From Ruania halotolerans (lineage in GTDB: Bacteria; Actinomycetota; Actinomycetes; Actinomycetales; Beutenbergiaceae): a stretch of DNA of 64,000 nt. The notes below the pieces were generated by a model. That model was not told where the DNA came from. It made no database searches and saw nothing but the letters and a program-made list of their open reading frames with translations. The position numbers were made by a program, and so were the translations under genes. The DNA is taken from positions 2,119,380 through 2,183,379 of the forward strand of contig NZ_CP088017.1 in assembly GCF_021049285.1 (NCBI RefSeq), written 5' to 3'. Positions 18,246 to 28,507 of the stretch are shown here, in pieces; within the stretch, counting starts at the first letter, position 1, and each line of letters opens with the position of its first letter.

Positions 18246-18549
18246 ACCGCTCGACCAGCTTGGCGATCTGCTGCGGACCCAGGCCGCGAATCCGTCGTGA
18301 CTCCGAGATGCCCACCTCAGTCATCACCGTACGAGCGGTCACCTTTCCCACGCCGGGAAGTGATTCGAGCAGGGAAAGTACCTTGAGTTTGCCGATGGCG
18401 TCGTTCTCGTGACCCTCGGCGATGACCTCGGAGAGCTTGCCCCCGGAGTATTTCAGGCGGTTCTTCACCTCCGCGCGGGTCGCACGAGCCTGCGCGGCCT
18501 TCTCGAGCGCTCTCGTACGCTGCTCGGGCGTGAGTGGAGGAAGGGCCAC
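18238..18549 (-). CDS. mihF: Actinobacterial integration host factor (mIHF)
   Basis: Nucleoid-associated DNA-binding protein specific to actinobacteria (first described as mycobacterial IHF), 103 aa. The sequence [20 protein letters not shown] matches the family N-terminus. [18 protein letters not shown] and [19 protein letters not shown] form the helix-two-turn-helix DNA-binding part. GTG 18549 is chosen: it gives the conserved MALPxLT start and has GGCGAGG eight bases upstream; an earlier GTG at 18558 is possible. Its 3' end overlaps gmk by 8 bp. It is one of the best phylum markers in this window. Confidence 0.93.
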   Translation of the reverse strand: MALPPLTPEQRTRALEKAAQARATRAEVKNRLKYSGGKLSEVIAEGHENDAIGKLKVLSLLESLPGVGKVTARTVMTEVGISESRRIRGLGPQQIAKLVERFG

Positions 18550-18620
18550 AGTCGTCACCTCGCCGATCGGGATGTCATGAGAAAGTATGCCTGGCAACGT
18601 AGCGAGCCGCCGGGCGCAAA

Positions 18621-19514
18621 TCAATCGCCAGTAGTGGTCGGAACCGGCTCGCGCAGGCCACGAAGGTCCGCTTGGACGGTCCGTGCCGCAGCAGCCAGGC
18701 TCTCACGATCGGGGCCCGCGGTGAGAACTTCACGCGAACTGGAGGGGAGTACGGCACGCTCAGCACCGGCGAAGACCGCCTGGAGCTCGGCCGCTCCGGC
18801 GCCCTGCGCACCCAGCCCGGGCGCGAGCAGTGGGCCGTCCACCGCACCAAGATTCATCCCGAGCTCGCGGGGTGCCGATCCCACGGTGGCGCCCACGACG
18901 AGCCCCACGCTGCCGAGCGGCTCCCCGGCGGCGATCTCATCGGCGTTGCTTCGTGCGGCCTCGGCCGCGATCCGCGCGGCCACGGTGATCCCATCGTCGC
19001 CCCGCGCGTGCTGCACCTGCGCACCCTCGGGATTGGATGTCAGGGCCAGCACAAAGACGCCACGGCCCGTGGCCCGCGCCTGTGCAATCAGCGGCTCCAG
19101 CGTCCCGAAACCCAGATAGGGCGTCACCGTGACCGCGTCGCCGGCCAGCGTGGAATGCTCACCCACGAAGGCCGCGGCGTAGCCGGCCATCGTGCTGCCG
19201 ATATCGCCACGTTTGGCGTCCACCACGCACAACATCCCGGCCGCCCGGCAGGCGGCAACGGTGTCTTCCAGGGCCGCGATCCCGGCGCTGCCGAACCGTT
19301 CGAAGAACGCCGCCTGCGGTTTGACCACTCCCACTACGCCGGTCAACGCCTCGACCGTGCGCAGAGCGAACTCGCGAACCCCGGCCGCGTCATCGGTCAG
19401 GTCCCACTGTGCCAGCAGGTGCGCATGCGGATCGATACCCACGCAGAGCGGACCGAAGGTGTCCAGGGCCTGGGTGAGGCGGCGTCCGAACGGCATCGGC
19501 GATGCCTCGCTCAT
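18621..19514 (-). CDS. pyrF: Orotidine 5'-phosphate decarboxylase
   Basis: Last step of UMP synthesis: decarboxylation of OMP. The 297-aa protein carries the catalytic CVVDAKRGDIGSTM of the longer (type 2/group III) OMP decarboxylases, with GVVGVVKPQAAFFERFG before it and VTPYLGFGTLEPL after it. The start ATG 19514 shares its A with the last base of the carB stop (TGATG), which argues for coupled translation. It ends the pyrR-B-C-carA-carB-pyrF operon; mihF follows after 71 bp. Confidence 0.96.
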   Translation of the reverse strand: MSEASPMPFGRRLTQALDTFGPLCVGIDPHAHLLAQWDLTDDAAGVREFALRTVEALTGVVGVVKPQAAFFERFGSAGIAALEDTVAACRAAGMLCVVDAKRGDIGSTMAGYAAAFVGEHSTLAGDAVTVTPYLGFGTLEPLIAQARATGRGVFVLALTSNPEGAQVQHARGDDGITVAARIAAEAARSNADEIAAGEPLGSVGLVVGATVGSAPRELGMNLGAVDGPLLAPGLGAQGAGAAELQAVFAGAERAVLPSSSREVLTAGPDRESLAAAARTVQADLRGLREPVPTTTGD

Positions 19515-22500
19515 CACCGGTGCCCCTGCACTCCGGCCACAGATGCGCGCCGGGTCCGGTCGGCTCGGGCCTGATCGTGATCCTGGAGTGATCGCACGGC
19601 GAACGGGCCGCGCCGGAGTGCCTCGATGGCCTGCACGGCGGCTGTGAACTGCTGCATGGTGGTCACGATGGCGCGGTCGGCCGCGGTGGTGGCGGCACGG
19701 ATGTCGTAGCCGTCGGCACGCGCCCCCTTACTACCCGGCGTGTTCAGCACCATGTCCACACCGCCGCTGTTGATCAGGTCGATGATGGTGCCCTCTCCGT
19801 CCGGTCCGGTGCCCTCGGATGCCTTGCGCACCACCTCGGCGTCAATTCCGTTGCGGCGCAACACACTCGCGGTCCCCGCGGTGGCCAGGATGCGAAAGCC
19901 GAGCTCGACCAGCCGGCTGACCGGCATGGTCAGGGACCGCTTGTCCCGGTCGGCCACAGAGACGAACACGGTGCCGCCTGTGGGCAGGCCACCGAAGGCC
20001 GCCGCCTGGGACTTCGCGAACGCGAGCGGGAAGTCCACGTCGTACCCCATCACCTCACCGGTGGAGCGCATTTCCGGGCCGAGGACCGTGTCGACCACTT
20101 GACCGGTGGCCGTCCGGAACCGCTTGAACGGCAGGACCGCCTCCTTCACCGCCAGTGGCGCATCGAGGTCGGTCACAGAGGCATCGGTCGCGGGCAGAAC
20201 GCCGGCCGCGCGTAGGTCCGCGATCGACTGCCCGCTCATCAGCAAGGCCGCGGCGCGCGCGAGCGGCACCCCGGTGGCCTTGGCCACGAACGGCACCGTG
20301 CGTGAAGCGCGCGGATTCGCCTCGAGGACGTACAGCACATCTGAGGCGAGGGCGAACTGAATGTTCAGCAACCCGCGCACGCCCACGCCGTCGGCGATGG
20401 CCTCGGTGGAGGCGCGGATCCGCTCGATCATCGAATCCGAGAGCGTCACCGGCGGCAGCACACACGCGGAGTCACCGGAGTGGATGCCGGCTTCCTCGAT
20501 ATGCTCCATGACCCCGCCGAGGTACAGCTCGGTCCCGTCGTAGAGCGCGTCCACATCGATCTCGATGGCCTGGTCCAGGAACCGGTCCACCAGCACGGGT
20601 GCGGGGAGCCGGCCTTCCTCGGTACTGGTTCCGGTGGCCCGGGAGACGTAATCGACCAGCTGGGACTCGTCGTAGACGATCTCCATCCCGCGCCCGCCCA
20701 GCACGTAGGAGGGACGGACCAACACGGGGTAGCCGATCCGGTCGGCGATCTCCTTCGCTTCCACGAGCGTGATGGCAGTTCCGAACGCGGGTGCGGGGAG
20801 TCCCGCCCGCATCAGGACCTGGCCGAACAGGCCGCGGTCTTCCGCTGCGTCGATCGCCGACGGCGGTGTGCCCCAGATGGGCAGGCCCGCCTCGGCGAGG
20901 CGGTCGGCCAGGCCCAACGGGGTTTGTCCGCCGAGCTGCACGATCACCCCGGCCACTGGCCCCACCGCGAGCTCGGCGTGATAGATCTCGAGCACATCCT
21001 CGAAGGTGAGAGGTTCGAAGTAGAGGCGGTCGGCGGTGTCGTAGTCGGTGGAGACGGTCTCCGGGTTGCAATTGATCATCACCGTCTCGTACTGGCCGGA
21101 AAGGGCCAGCGCCGCGTGCACGCAGGAGTAGTCGAACTCGATCCCCTGCCCGATCCGGTTCGGTCCGGAACCGAGAATGATGACTGCTTCCCGCTCGCGC
21201 GGTTCCACCTCCGTCTCAGCGTCGTAACTGGAGTAGTGGTACGGCGTGCGGGCCGCGAACTCGGCTGCACAGGTGTCCACCGTCTTGTACACCGGGCGCA
21301 GGTCGTAGGCATGGCGCATCTCCCGCACGGTGTCCTCCCCCAGCCCACGGATTCCGGCGACCTGCTCGTCCGAGAAGCCATGCCGCTTCGCGGCCCGCAG
21401 CACGTCCGGCGTCAGATGCGGGGCGGACCGGACCTGCTCGGCCACCTCGTGCAGCAGCAGGAACTGATCGAGGAACCATGGATCGATCCAGGTGGCATCG
21501 AAGAGCTCGCTCAGTTCGGCGCCGCCCCGGATCGCGCGCATCACATCGAGCATGCGGTGATCGGTGGGGGTACGGATGGACTCCAGCAGCGATGCGGTCT
21601 CCTCGGCATCCGGTGCCGGGGAGGTGAAGTCGAAGCTGGAGCCGGCGTAGTCGATCGATCGCATCGCCTTCTGGAGCGCCTCGGTGAAATTCCGGCCCAG
21701 GGCCATCGCCTCCCCCACACTCTTCATCGTGGTGGTCAGCGTGGGATCGGCGGCGGGGAACTTCTCGAACGCGAACCGCGGGACCTTCACCACCACATAG
21801 TCCAGGGTCGGCTCGAAGGAGGCCGGGGTGGAGCCGGTGATGTCGTTCGGGATCTCGTCCAGGGTGTACCCCACCGCGAGGCGTGCGGCGATCTTCGCGA
21901 TCGGGAAGCCAGTGGCCTTCGATGCCAGTGCCGAGGAGCGAGAGACCCGCGGGTTCATCTCGATGACCACCACGCGACCGGTCTCGGGATGCACGGCGTA
22001 CTGGATATTGCAACCCCCGGTGTCAACGCCCACTTCGCGGATCACCGCGATGCCGACGTCGCGGAGCTTCTGGTACTCCCGGTCGGTGAGAGTCAGTGCT
22101 GGCGCCACCGTGATCGAGTCACCGGTGTGCACTCCGACCGGGTCCACGTTCTCGATGGAACAGACAACCACCACGTTGTCCGCCTTGTCCCGCATCAGTT
22201 CGAGCTCGTACTCCTTCCACCCGAGGATCGACTCCTCCAGGAGCACCTCGGTGGTCGGCGAGTAGTGCAGCCCGGCACCGGCGATCTGGCGCAGCTGATC
22301 CTCGTCGAACGCGATCCCAGAGCCGAGTCCGCCCATTGTGAAGGAGGGGCGCACCACCACGGGGTACCCGAGGTTCTCGACCGCGCCGAGTACCTCCTCC
22401 ATCGAGTGACAGATCGAGCTGCGGGCTGATTCGGCCCCGCACCGCTCCACGACACCCTTGAATTGCTCACGGTCCTCGGCGAGGTGGATGGCCTCGATGT

Positions 22501-22855
22501 TCGCGCCGATCAACTCGACCCCGTACTTCTCCAGCACACCGGCCTCGTGCAACGCGATCGCGGCATTCAACGCGGTCTGGCCGCCCAATGTAGGCAGCAG
22601 CGCGTCGGGCCTTTCCCGCTCAATGATGCTGGCGACGACCTCGGCAGTGATGGGCTCCACGTAGGTGGCGTCGGCGAACTCAGGGTCGGTCATGATCGTG
22701 GCCGGGTTGGAGTTGACCAGGATCACTCGCAGACCCTCCTCGCGGAGCACGCGGCAGGCCTGCGTGCCGGAGTAGTCGAACTCGGCGGCCTGTCCGATGA
22801 CGATCGGGCCGGACCCGATCACGAGGACGCTGGAGATATCGGTGCGGCGGGGCAT
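19514..22855 (-). CDS. carB: Carbamoyl-phosphate synthase large subunit
   Basis: Makes carbamoyl phosphate from bicarbonate, ATP and ammonia delivered by CarA. It is 1113 aa, slightly longer than the E. coli protein. The two homologous halves each have a pre-ATP-grasp element ([23 protein letters not shown] and [21 protein letters not shown]) and ATP-grasp sequences ([13 protein letters not shown] and [12 protein letters not shown], with [17 protein letters not shown] and [17 protein letters not shown]). The C-terminal MGS-like allosteric domain starts near residue 965. The last ~30 residues form a basic tail. Both ends overlap their neighbours by a TGATG junction. Large opposite-strand open frames here are shadows. 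Confidence 0.98.
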   Translation of the reverse strand: MPRRTDISSVLVIGSGPIVIGQAAEFDYSGTQACRVLREEGLRVILVNSNPATIMTDPEFADATYVEPITAEVVASIIERERPDALLPTLGGQTALNAAIALHEAGVLEKYGVELIGANIEAIHLAEDREQFKGVVERCGAESARSSICHSMEEVLGAVENLGYPVVVRPSFTMGGLGSGIAFDEDQLRQIAGAGLHYSPTTEVLLEESILGWKEYELELMRDKADNVVVVCSIENVDPVGVHTGDSITVAPALTLTDREYQKLRDVGIAVIREVGVDTGGCNIQYAVHPETGRVVVIEMNPRVSRSSALASKATGFPIAKIAARLAVGYTLDEIPNDITGSTPASFEPTLDYVVVKVPRFAFEKFPAADPTLTTTMKSVGEAMALGRNFTEALQKAMRSIDYAGSSFDFTSPAPDAEETASLLESIRTPTDHRMLDVMRAIRGGAELSELFDATWIDPWFLDQFLLLHEVAEQVRSAPHLTPDVLRAAKRHGFSDEQVAGIRGLGEDTVREMRHAYDLRPVYKTVDTCAAEFAARTPYHYSSYDAETEVEPREREAVIILGSGPNRIGQGIEFDYSCVHAALALSGQYETVMINCNPETVSTDYDTADRLYFEPLTFEDVLEIYHAELAVGPVAGVIVQLGGQTPLGLADRLAEAGLPIWGTPPSAIDAAEDRGLFGQVLMRAGLPAPAFGTAITLVEAKEIADRIGYPVLVRPSYVLGGRGMEIVYDESQLVDYVSRATGTSTEEGRLPAPVLVDRFLDQAIEIDVDALYDGTELYLGGVMEHIEEAGIHSGDSACVLPPVTLSDSMIERIRASTEAIADGVGVRGLLNIQFALASDVLYVLEANPRASRTVPFVAKATGVPLARAAALLMSGQSIADLRAAGVLPATDASVTDLDAPLAVKEAVLPFKRFRTATGQVVDTVLGPEMRSTGEVMGYDVDFPLAFAKSQAAAFGGLPTGGTVFVSVADRDKRSLTMPVSRLVELGFRILATAGTASVLRRNGIDAEVVRKASEGTGPDGEGTIIDLINSGGVDMVLNTPGSKGARADGYDIRAATTAADRAIVTTMQQFTAAVQAIEALRRGPFAVRSLQDHDQARADRTRRASVAGVQGHR

Positions 22856-24111
22856 CAGGCGTGGTCCTTCGTGGTGGAAGTGAGCAGGTCGACGAACCGG
22901 TCGAACAGGTAGGCGGCATCATGTGGGCCGGCGGCGGCCTCGGGGTGATACTGCACCGAGAACGCGGGGAGGTCGAGGCACTGCAGGCCTTCGACGACGT
23001 TGTCGTTCAGGCCCACATGGGAGACGATCACCCGCCCGTACCTACCGCCATCGTGGGGAGCCGTGGTCTCGGCACCGATCGGGGCGTCGACGGCGAAGCC
23101 GTGGTTGTGCGCGGTGACCTCCACCTTGCCAGTGGTCACGTCTTGGACGGGCTGGTTGATCCCGCGATGGCCGTAGCCGAGTTTGTAGGTGCCGAAGCCC
23201 AGTGCTCGCCCGAGGAGCTGGTTGCCGAAGCAGATCCCGAAGAAGGGGATCCGTTGATCCAGCACGGAGCGCAACAGCTCAATCGCGTGCGCCGCCGTCT
23301 TCGGATCCCCGGGGCCGTTGGAGAAGAACACTCCGTTCGCACCGGTAGCTCGGATGTCGTCGAGCGTGGAGGTAGCCGGCAAGACGTGGACGCGCAAGCC
23401 GCGTTCGGCCATCCGTTGCGGTGTCATCGCCTTGATGCCTAAATCGATCGCGGCGACCACTGCCATCGGATCCCGGCCGGCGAACTCGCCCGTGGGCTCC
23501 ACCACGTACGGCTCGTCCGTGGTGACGGCGTCGGACAGATCCGCCCCGTCCATCGGTGGCGAAGCGAGCACCTGATCGAGAAGCTCCTGCTCGGCCCGAG
23601 CGCCAGGGGTGTCCGGCAGTGCCGAGCCGGAGAAGATCCCGGCTCGCAGCACACCCCCTTCACGCAGGTGCCGGGTCAGGGCGCGGGTGTCCACGTCACA
23701 GATGGAGACCACGCCCTGCGCGTGGAGTTCGTCACCGAGGCTGCGTTGGGAGCGCCAATTCGACGGGCGACGCGCGGGGTCGCGCACCACATACCCGGAC
23801 ACCCAGATGCGGTGGGATTCCTGGTCCTCGTCGTTGACCCCCGTGTTCCCGATGTGCGGAGCCGTCATCACCACGATCTGTTGGTGATAAGACGGATCGG
23901 TGAGGGTCTCCTGGTAGCCGGTCATCCCGGTGGAGAAGACGATCTCGCCGAACGTGGCCCCGCGTGCCCCGTAGGCCCGTCCGCGCATCACGGTGCCGTC
24001 CTCCAGCACCAGCAGGGCCACGTCCGTGGCGTCGTCGCGAAGCGAGGTGGTGGGCGATGCTGAAGTCGCTGCGGACACGGTGTCATCCTTCTCGAACGGC
24101 GGGGTCGTCAT
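22855..24111 (-). CDS. carA: Carbamoyl-phosphate synthase small (glutaminase) subunit
   Basis: Hydrolyses glutamine and passes ammonia to CarB. The 418-aa protein has an N-terminal CPSase domain (about 30-170: [25 protein letters not shown]) and a class I glutamine amidotransferase domain. The nucleophilic Cys is in [16 protein letters not shown] and the His-Glu pair is in [23 protein letters not shown] Ser/Thr-rich stretch at 1-28 precedes the first domain. It overlaps pyrC by 4 bp (24108-24111) and carB by 1 bp. Confidence 0.97.
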   Translation of the reverse strand: MTTPPFEKDDTVSAATSASPTTSLRDDATDVALLVLEDGTVMRGRAYGARGATFGEIVFSTGMTGYQETLTDPSYHQQIVVMTAPHIGNTGVNDEDQESHRIWVSGYVVRDPARRPSNWRSQRSLGDELHAQGVVSICDVDTRALTRHLREGGVLRAGIFSGSALPDTPGARAEQELLDQVLASPPMDGADLSDAVTTDEPYVVEPTGEFAGRDPMAVVAAIDLGIKAMTPQRMAERGLRVHVLPATSTLDDIRATGANGVFFSNGPGDPKTAAHAIELLRSVLDQRIPFFGICFGNQLLGRALGFGTYKLGYGHRGINQPVQDVTTGKVEVTAHNHGFAVDAPIGAETTAPHDGGRYGRVIVSHVGLNDNVVEGLQCLDLPAFSVQYHPEAAAGPHDAAYLFDRFVDLLTSTTKDHA

Positions 24112-25439
24112 GTGGTGGGGTTCCGATCCTCGGGGAGATCATGGGGCTGGCCGTCCAGTACGGTCGCCACCCCGCGGTAGAACGTGGCGCGCACGCTCCC
24201 CGGGAGATTCCGGGCCGCGAACGGTGTGTTCTCACTGGCAGTGCGCAGCCCGGCCGGGTCAACCGTCCAGCGGGCGTTCGCGTCCACCAGCGTCAGGTGG
24301 GCCGGCTCCCCGACGGCGATCGGCCGCCCTTGGCCGGCCACCCGCCCGATCTGTGCCGGAGCGGCGGACATGGTGCGGGCGACATCCGCCCAGCCGAAGT
24401 CACGGGCGTCGTCGTTGACCATGGCCTCGATCACCACCGAGAGTGCGGTCTCCAGCCCGGTCATCCCCATGGCGGCTGCCGCGAACTCGCAGTCCTTGTC
24501 CTCGCTGGGATGTGGGGCGTGGTCGGTGGCGACAATGTCGATGGTGCCATCGGCCAGGCCGGCGCGGACGGCCTCGACGTCCTCGGCCGTGCGCAACGGC
24601 GGGTTCACCTTGAACTGCGGGTCGTACTCGCGGATCTTCTCGTCCGTGAGGATCAGGTGGTGCGGGGTCACCTCGGCCGTGACGTTGATGCCACGGGCCT
24701 TCGCCCAGCGCACGATGTCCACAGAGCCCGCGGTGGAGAGATGGCAGATGTGCACCCGTGATCCGACGTGTTCGGCGAGCAGGACGTCGCGCGCCACGAT
24801 TGCCTCTTCGGCCACGGCCGGCCACCCGGTCAGGCCCAGCTCAGCAGAGACGATGCCCTCATGCATCAACGCGCCCTCGGTCAGGCGAGGTTCCTGGGCA
24901 TGCTGGGCGACAACGCCGTCGAAGGACTTCACGTACTCAAGGGCGCGGCGCATCAGAACCGGATCGTGGACGCAGAGGCCGTCATCGGAGAACACGCGCA
25001 CACGCGCTGCCGAATCGGCCATCGCGCCGAGCTCGGCGAGCTGGGTTCCGCCAAGGCCCACGGTGACCGCTCCGACGGGCCGCACTTCGGCCCATCCGGC
25101 GTCGTGGCCCAGGCGCCACACCTGCTCCACCACGCCAGCGGTGTCCGCCACGGGAGTGGTGTTCGCCATCGCATGCACGCAGGTGTATCCCCCGACGGCG
25201 GCCGCCCGGGTCCCCGAGGCGACCGTTTCGGCGTCCTCCCGGCCGGGTTCCCGCAGGTGCGTGTGCAGGTCGACGAGGCCGGGGAGGGCGATCAGCCCGT
25301 CGGCATCGATCAGATGCGCATCCGTGGGTGCCTCGGCACCAGCATCGGCGCCGAGCGCAGCAATGACACCGTCGGCGAGAAGCAGATCGCTCGTCGTCCC
25401 GTCCGGCAAGGCGGCTCCGCGCAGGAGATAGGCGGTCAC
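24108..25439 (-). CDS. pyrC: Dihydroorotase
   Basis: Cyclises N-carbamoyl-aspartate to dihydroorotate. This 443-aa class I (PyrC/AllB-like) zinc amidohydrolase has the metal-binding LHTHLREPG (His59, His61). [22 protein letters not shown] and [14 protein letters not shown] follow. GTG 25439 is the start, chosen for GGGAGG eight to thirteen bases upstream and the MTAYLLRG beginning; the open frame further upstream overlaps pyrB and is not used. It overlaps pyrB (GTGA) and carA (ATGA). Confidence 0.96.
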   Translation of the reverse strand: MTAYLLRGAALPDGTTSDLLLADGVIAALGADAGAEAPTDAHLIDADGLIALPGLVDLHTHLREPGREDAETVASGTRAAAVGGYTCVHAMANTTPVADTAGVVEQVWRLGHDAGWAEVRPVGAVTVGLGGTQLAELGAMADSAARVRVFSDDGLCVHDPVLMRRALEYVKSFDGVVAQHAQEPRLTEGALMHEGIVSAELGLTGWPAVAEEAIVARDVLLAEHVGSRVHICHLSTAGSVDIVRWAKARGINVTAEVTPHHLILTDEKIREYDPQFKVNPPLRTAEDVEAVRAGLADGTIDIVATDHAPHPSEDKDCEFAAAAMGMTGLETALSVVIEAMVNDDARDFGWADVARTMSAAPAQIGRVAGQGRPIAVGEPAHLTLVDANARWTVDPAGLRTASENTPFAARNLPGSVRATFYRGVATVLDGQPHDLPEDRNPTT

Positions 25440-26416
25440 GGGTGGTTCCTCCCTGTGGGTGAGCTGTCGGCACCGGCCAGCAGCAGGTAGAGCACGGCCA
25501 TCCGGACGGCCACGCCGTTGGAGACCTGTTCCACCACGGTCGAATTGGCCGAGTCGGCCGCCTGAGCGGAGATCTCGAGGCCGCGGTTCATCGGACCCGG
25601 GTGCATGATCAGGCAATGTCCGGCCAGCATGGCCAATCGCCGCACGTCCAGGCCGTACCGGCGGGAGTACTCAGCAACGGACGGGAAGAACCCACCACCG
25701 GCGGCGGACATCCGTTCGCGCTGGACGCGGAGCATCATCACGGCATCGGGTTCGATCTGCGCCAACGTCGCATCGAGGTCATAGGAGAGAGCACATGGCC
25801 ACGTGTGGGCGCCGACGGGCAGCAGGGTCGGTGGCGCCACCAGCGTGACGTGCGCGCCAAGGGTGTGCAGCAGGTCGACGTTCGAACGCGCGACCCGGGA
25901 ATGCAGCACGTCCCCGACGATCACGACCCGTTTGCCCTCGAGGCCGGTGCCGGTGCCCTCCTCCGGCATCAGGTGCCGGCGCATGGTGAAGGCGTCCAGC
26001 AGCGCCTGGGTGGGGTGTTGGTGCATCCCGTCCCCAGCGTTCACCACGGGAGCGTCGATCCAGCCCGAGGTGGCCAGCCGTAGCGGTGCACCGGACGCCT
26101 GATGCCGGATCACCACCGCGTCGGCCCCCATCGCCTGCAGCGTCTGCGCGGTGTCCTTCAGCGACTCCCCCTTGGAGACCGAGGAACCCTTCGCGGAGAA
26201 GTTGATCACGTCAGCGGAGAGTCGTTTGGCGGCGGCCTCGAAGGAGATCCGAGTCCGCGTGGAGTCCTCGAAGAACAGGTTCACCACGGTCAGCCCGCGC
26301 AATGCCGGGAGCTTCTTGATCTCCCGGGACTGCGTGGCGGACATCGTGGCCGCCGTGTCGAGGATGTGGATGGCCTCGTCCTTGCTGAGGTCGCCGGCGG
26401 AGAGGAGGTGCTTCAT
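25436..26416 (-). CDS. pyrB: Aspartate carbamoyltransferase catalytic subunit
   Basis: Transfers the carbamoyl group to aspartate. The 326-aa protein contains the carbamoyl-phosphate site [12 protein letters not shown] (STRTR 52-56), the mobile lysine loop SSVSKGES, and [10 protein letters not shown] (134-140). No pyrI regulatory chain gene is nearby, which fits the PyrR-controlled Gram-positive arrangement. It overlaps pyrR by 4 bp and pyrC by 4 bp. Confidence 0.97.
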   Translation of the reverse strand: MKHLLSAGDLSKDEAIHILDTAATMSATQSREIKKLPALRGLTVVNLFFEDSTRTRISFEAAAKRLSADVINFSAKGSSVSKGESLKDTAQTLQAMGADAVVIRHQASGAPLRLATSGWIDAPVVNAGDGMHQHPTQALLDAFTMRRHLMPEEGTGTGLEGKRVVIVGDVLHSRVARSNVDLLHTLGAHVTLVAPPTLLPVGAHTWPCALSYDLDATLAQIEPDAVMMLRVQRERMSAAGGGFFPSVAEYSRRYGLDVRRLAMLAGHCLIMHPGPMNRGLEISAQAADSANSTVVEQVSNGVAVRMAVLYLLLAGADSSPTGRNHP

Positions 26417-26976
26417 GAGAGCACCACCTCGTCGGCATCGTCGAGTTCGCTCACGTGCACGCTGACTCGCTCATTGCGGGACGTGGGCAGGTTCTTGCCG
26501 ATGTAGTCGGCGCGGATCGGGAGTTCGCGGTGCCCACGGTCCACCAGTACGGCCAGCTGAACTGCCCGAGGACGGCCGACGTCGGAGACGGCATCCAGCG
26601 CGGCGCGAACGGTGCGCCCGGAGTAGAGGACGTCGTCGACGAGGACGACGACCTTGTCCTCGAGCCCGTCAGGTGGGATCCGCGTCGGCTCCAGGCCTCG
26701 GGTGGGCTGGCGGCGCAGGTCATCGCGGTACATCGTCGGGTCGATCGTGCCGACGAGGTCGCTGAGGGCTCGTTCCGGGCCGGCAGGCGAACCTTCGGCG
26801 GCGAGGATCCGGGTGCCGATCCGTTCGGCCAGCGGTGCGCCGCGCGTGGGGATACCGAGGAGGACGACGTGCTCTGCGCCCTTGTTCCGCTCCACGATCT
26901 CGTGCGCGATCCGAGTCAGAGCCCGGGCGATATCGCTCTCGGTGAGGACAACCGTCCTCGGGGCGCCAGAAGTCAT
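26413..26976 (-). CDS. pyrR: PyrR bifunctional regulator/uracil phosphoribosyltransferase
   Basis: UMP-responsive RNA-binding regulator of the pyr operon with weak uracil phosphoribosyltransferase activity, 187 aa. The PRPP-binding loop is [21 protein letters not shown]. The N-terminal segment [20 protein letters not shown] and [13 protein letters not shown] are typical. ATG 26976 is set by AAGGAGG at 26986-26992. It is the first gene of the operon, and a PyrR-type RNA hairpin lies immediately before its ribosome binding site, so autoregulation is expected. Confidence 0.96.
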   Translation of the reverse strand: MTSGAPRTVVLTESDIARALTRIAHEIVERNKGAEHVVLLGIPTRGAPLAERIGTRILAAEGSPAGPERALSDLVGTIDPTMYRDDLRRQPTRGLEPTRIPPDGLEDKVVVLVDDVLYSGRTVRAALDAVSDVGRPRAVQLAVLVDRGHRELPIRADYIGKNLPTSRNERVSVHVSELDDADEVVLS

Positions 26977-26985
26977 CGGCTGATG

Positions 26986-26992
26986 CCTCCTT
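26986..26992 (-). promoter_or_regulatory. Strong ribosome binding site of pyrR
   Basis: AAGGAGG reads toward ATG 26976 with a 9-base spacer. It fixes the pyrR start. It begins 2 bases after the PyrR-type hairpin (26995-27010), so protein bound to the hairpin would be expected to hinder ribosome access. Confidence 0.85.
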
Positions 26993-26994
26993 CT

Positions 26995-27010
26995 CCGCCT
27001 CACGGGACGG
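26995..27010 (-). promoter_or_regulatory. PyrR-binding RNA hairpin in pyr operon leader
   Basis: On the transcript the sequence CCGUC-CCGUGA-GGCGG folds into a 5-bp stem (one U-G pair) closed by a hexaloop. It fits the PyrR target consensus ARUC-CNGNGA-GGYU. The hexaloop CNGNGA, UC/GG and R/Y pairs all match, and the outer A-U pair of the consensus is replaced by C-G. It lies 2 bases upstream of the pyrR Shine-Dalgarno. No terminator/antiterminator pair is obvious, so translational repression, as described for Mycobacterium smegmatis pyr mRNA, is the likely mechanism. Confidence 0.8.
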
Positions 27011-27040
27011 GATTAAAGGGTTGCGTGCCGAGAGCCCACT

Positions 27041-28507
27041 CTAGCGCTCCCCGGAGTGCATCGACGTCCCGTCCCGCCCTGGTGTGCCCAACGCCACGTC
27101 CGGGTCGATCACCGAGGCCAGGAGCCCAGTGAGCGCTGCGGCCGCATCGCCGGGATCCATCGCTTCCAGCGTGGCCAGCACCGGCGCCATCTCTTCCGGC
27201 AATCCCTCAGTCGCCACTTGCGCGACCAGATCGGGATCCGGTGCCCGCGGAGAAAGCCCGCGCACCTCGTCCGCGCCGGCCCGCAGCGCCGCCACGAGGT
27301 CACGGGTGACGCGGTCTGTCACCGGCGTCAGCGTCAGGTGGGCCGTTCGTGGAAGCGCCGTGTGGTCAGGCTGGGTGAAGGCGGGTTGCGCCTGGAGCAG
27401 GAACCCATGCCGGCGGACCGCGTCCACCAGAGCGAACGGGTCCACCTGGTGCGCCGGTGCACGTGCGGGGTCGGCCGCGACCGCGAGCAGGGCCGCGGCC
27501 GGGCGACCCACCACCGTCAGGCCGCTGATCCCGCTGAGCGCCTTCCGCACGGCGCTCGTCGCGTGTGCCGTCTGCTGCACAAGCTCGGCATACCCGGTCG
27601 TCCCGAGCGCCCGCGTCACCGCCCAGGAGGCAGCCAGCGAGGTCGCCGACCGGGAACCGAGCATGGTCGGGTTCACCACGGGATAGCCGGGCCACTCGGT
27701 GGTGGCGTAGTACTGCGCCCGATGCCGCTCGCGCCCGCGGTACAGGACCACCGAGGCCCCCTTCGGGGCGTAGCCGTACTTGTGCAGGTCGGTGGACATC
27801 GAGGTGACGCCGGGAACGGCGAAGTCCCACTCGTCCTCGTGGCCGGGCCACCAGGGCAGCAGCCAGCCACCGATGCATGCGTCCACGTGCAAGGGCACGT
27901 CGCGAGCAGCCAGTGCCGGCGCGACCTGCGCGATCGGGTCCATGGTGCCGAACGGGTAGTTCGGTGCGCTCAGGACCACCAAGGCAGTTGAGTCGTCGAC
28001 GGCGGCGAGCATGGCCTGGGCGTCCACCGCACCGGTGTGGGGGTCGACGGGCACTTCGGTGCGTGCGAGGCCGAGATAGTGCGCCGCCTTACGGAAGGCA
28101 GGGTGCGCCGTCGTGGGCAACACGAGCCTCGGCGTTTCGGCATGAGGCGCGGTAGTGCTGTCCGAGTGCGCAGCCAGCCAGCGCTCACGCGCGGACTTCA
28201 CGGCCAACAGGCAGGACTCGGTGCCCCCCGAGGTGACCGAACCCACCACGGACTCGTCCCCGTGTAGCACCTCGCGGGTGAATGCGACCAGGTCGCGCTC
28301 GAGTACGGCCACCGAGGCGAACGTGGTGGGGTCCAGGCCGTTCACCGGGAGGAACATCGTCGCGGCGCGTGCGGCGAGCTCGTCGAGCTCGGGGCGACCG
28401 TGGTCGTAGACGTAGGAGAGCACCCGGCCGCCGTGCGTCGGCGGGTCGGCGGCCCGGACCTGGGTGAGGGCGTCCAGCACGGACGCCGGTGACTGCGGTT
28501 CGATCAT
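27041..28507 (-). CDS. PLP-dependent group II decarboxylase / sphingosine-1-phosphate lyase-like protein
   Basis: A 488-aa fold type I pyridoxal-phosphate enzyme. SVTSGGTESCLLAVK (PLP phosphate region, 91-104), LHVDACIGGWLLPWW (Asp209 pairs with the pyridine nitrogen) and STDLHKYGYAPKGASVVLYR (Schiff-base Lys243) are visible. The HKYGYAPKGxSVVLYR stretch is closest to sphingosine-1-phosphate lyases, but bacterial members also include amino acid decarboxylases, so the substrate is open. ATG 28507 has GGAG seven bases upstream and overlaps the MFS stop by 4 bp. It sits between nusB and pyrR, which are usually closer neighbours. Confidence 0.82.
   Translation of the reverse strand: MIEPQSPASVLDALTQVRAADPPTHGGRVLSYVYDHGRPELDELAARAATMFLPVNGLDPTTFASVAVLERDLVAFTREVLHGDESVVGSVTSGGTESCLLAVKSARERWLAAHSDSTTAPHAETPRLVLPTTAHPAFRKAAHYLGLARTEVPVDPHTGAVDAQAMLAAVDDSTALVVLSAPNYPFGTMDPIAQVAPALAARDVPLHVDACIGGWLLPWWPGHEDEWDFAVPGVTSMSTDLHKYGYAPKGASVVLYRGRERHRAQYYATTEWPGYPVVNPTMLGSRSATSLAASWAVTRALGTTGYAELVQQTAHATSAVRKALSGISGLTVVGRPAAALLAVAADPARAPAHQVDPFALVDAVRRHGFLLQAQPAFTQPDHTALPRTAHLTLTPVTDRVTRDLVAALRAGADEVRGLSPRAPDPDLVAQVATEGLPEEMAPVLATLEAMDPGDAAAALTGLLASVIDPDVALGTPGRDGTSMHSGER

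Noticed and set aside
20480-22429. Long plus-strand open frame (about 649 codons) opposite carB
   Set aside because: It is the antisense of a highly conserved gene. Its translation is His/Gly/Arg-rich with no family motif, as expected from GC-rich third positions.
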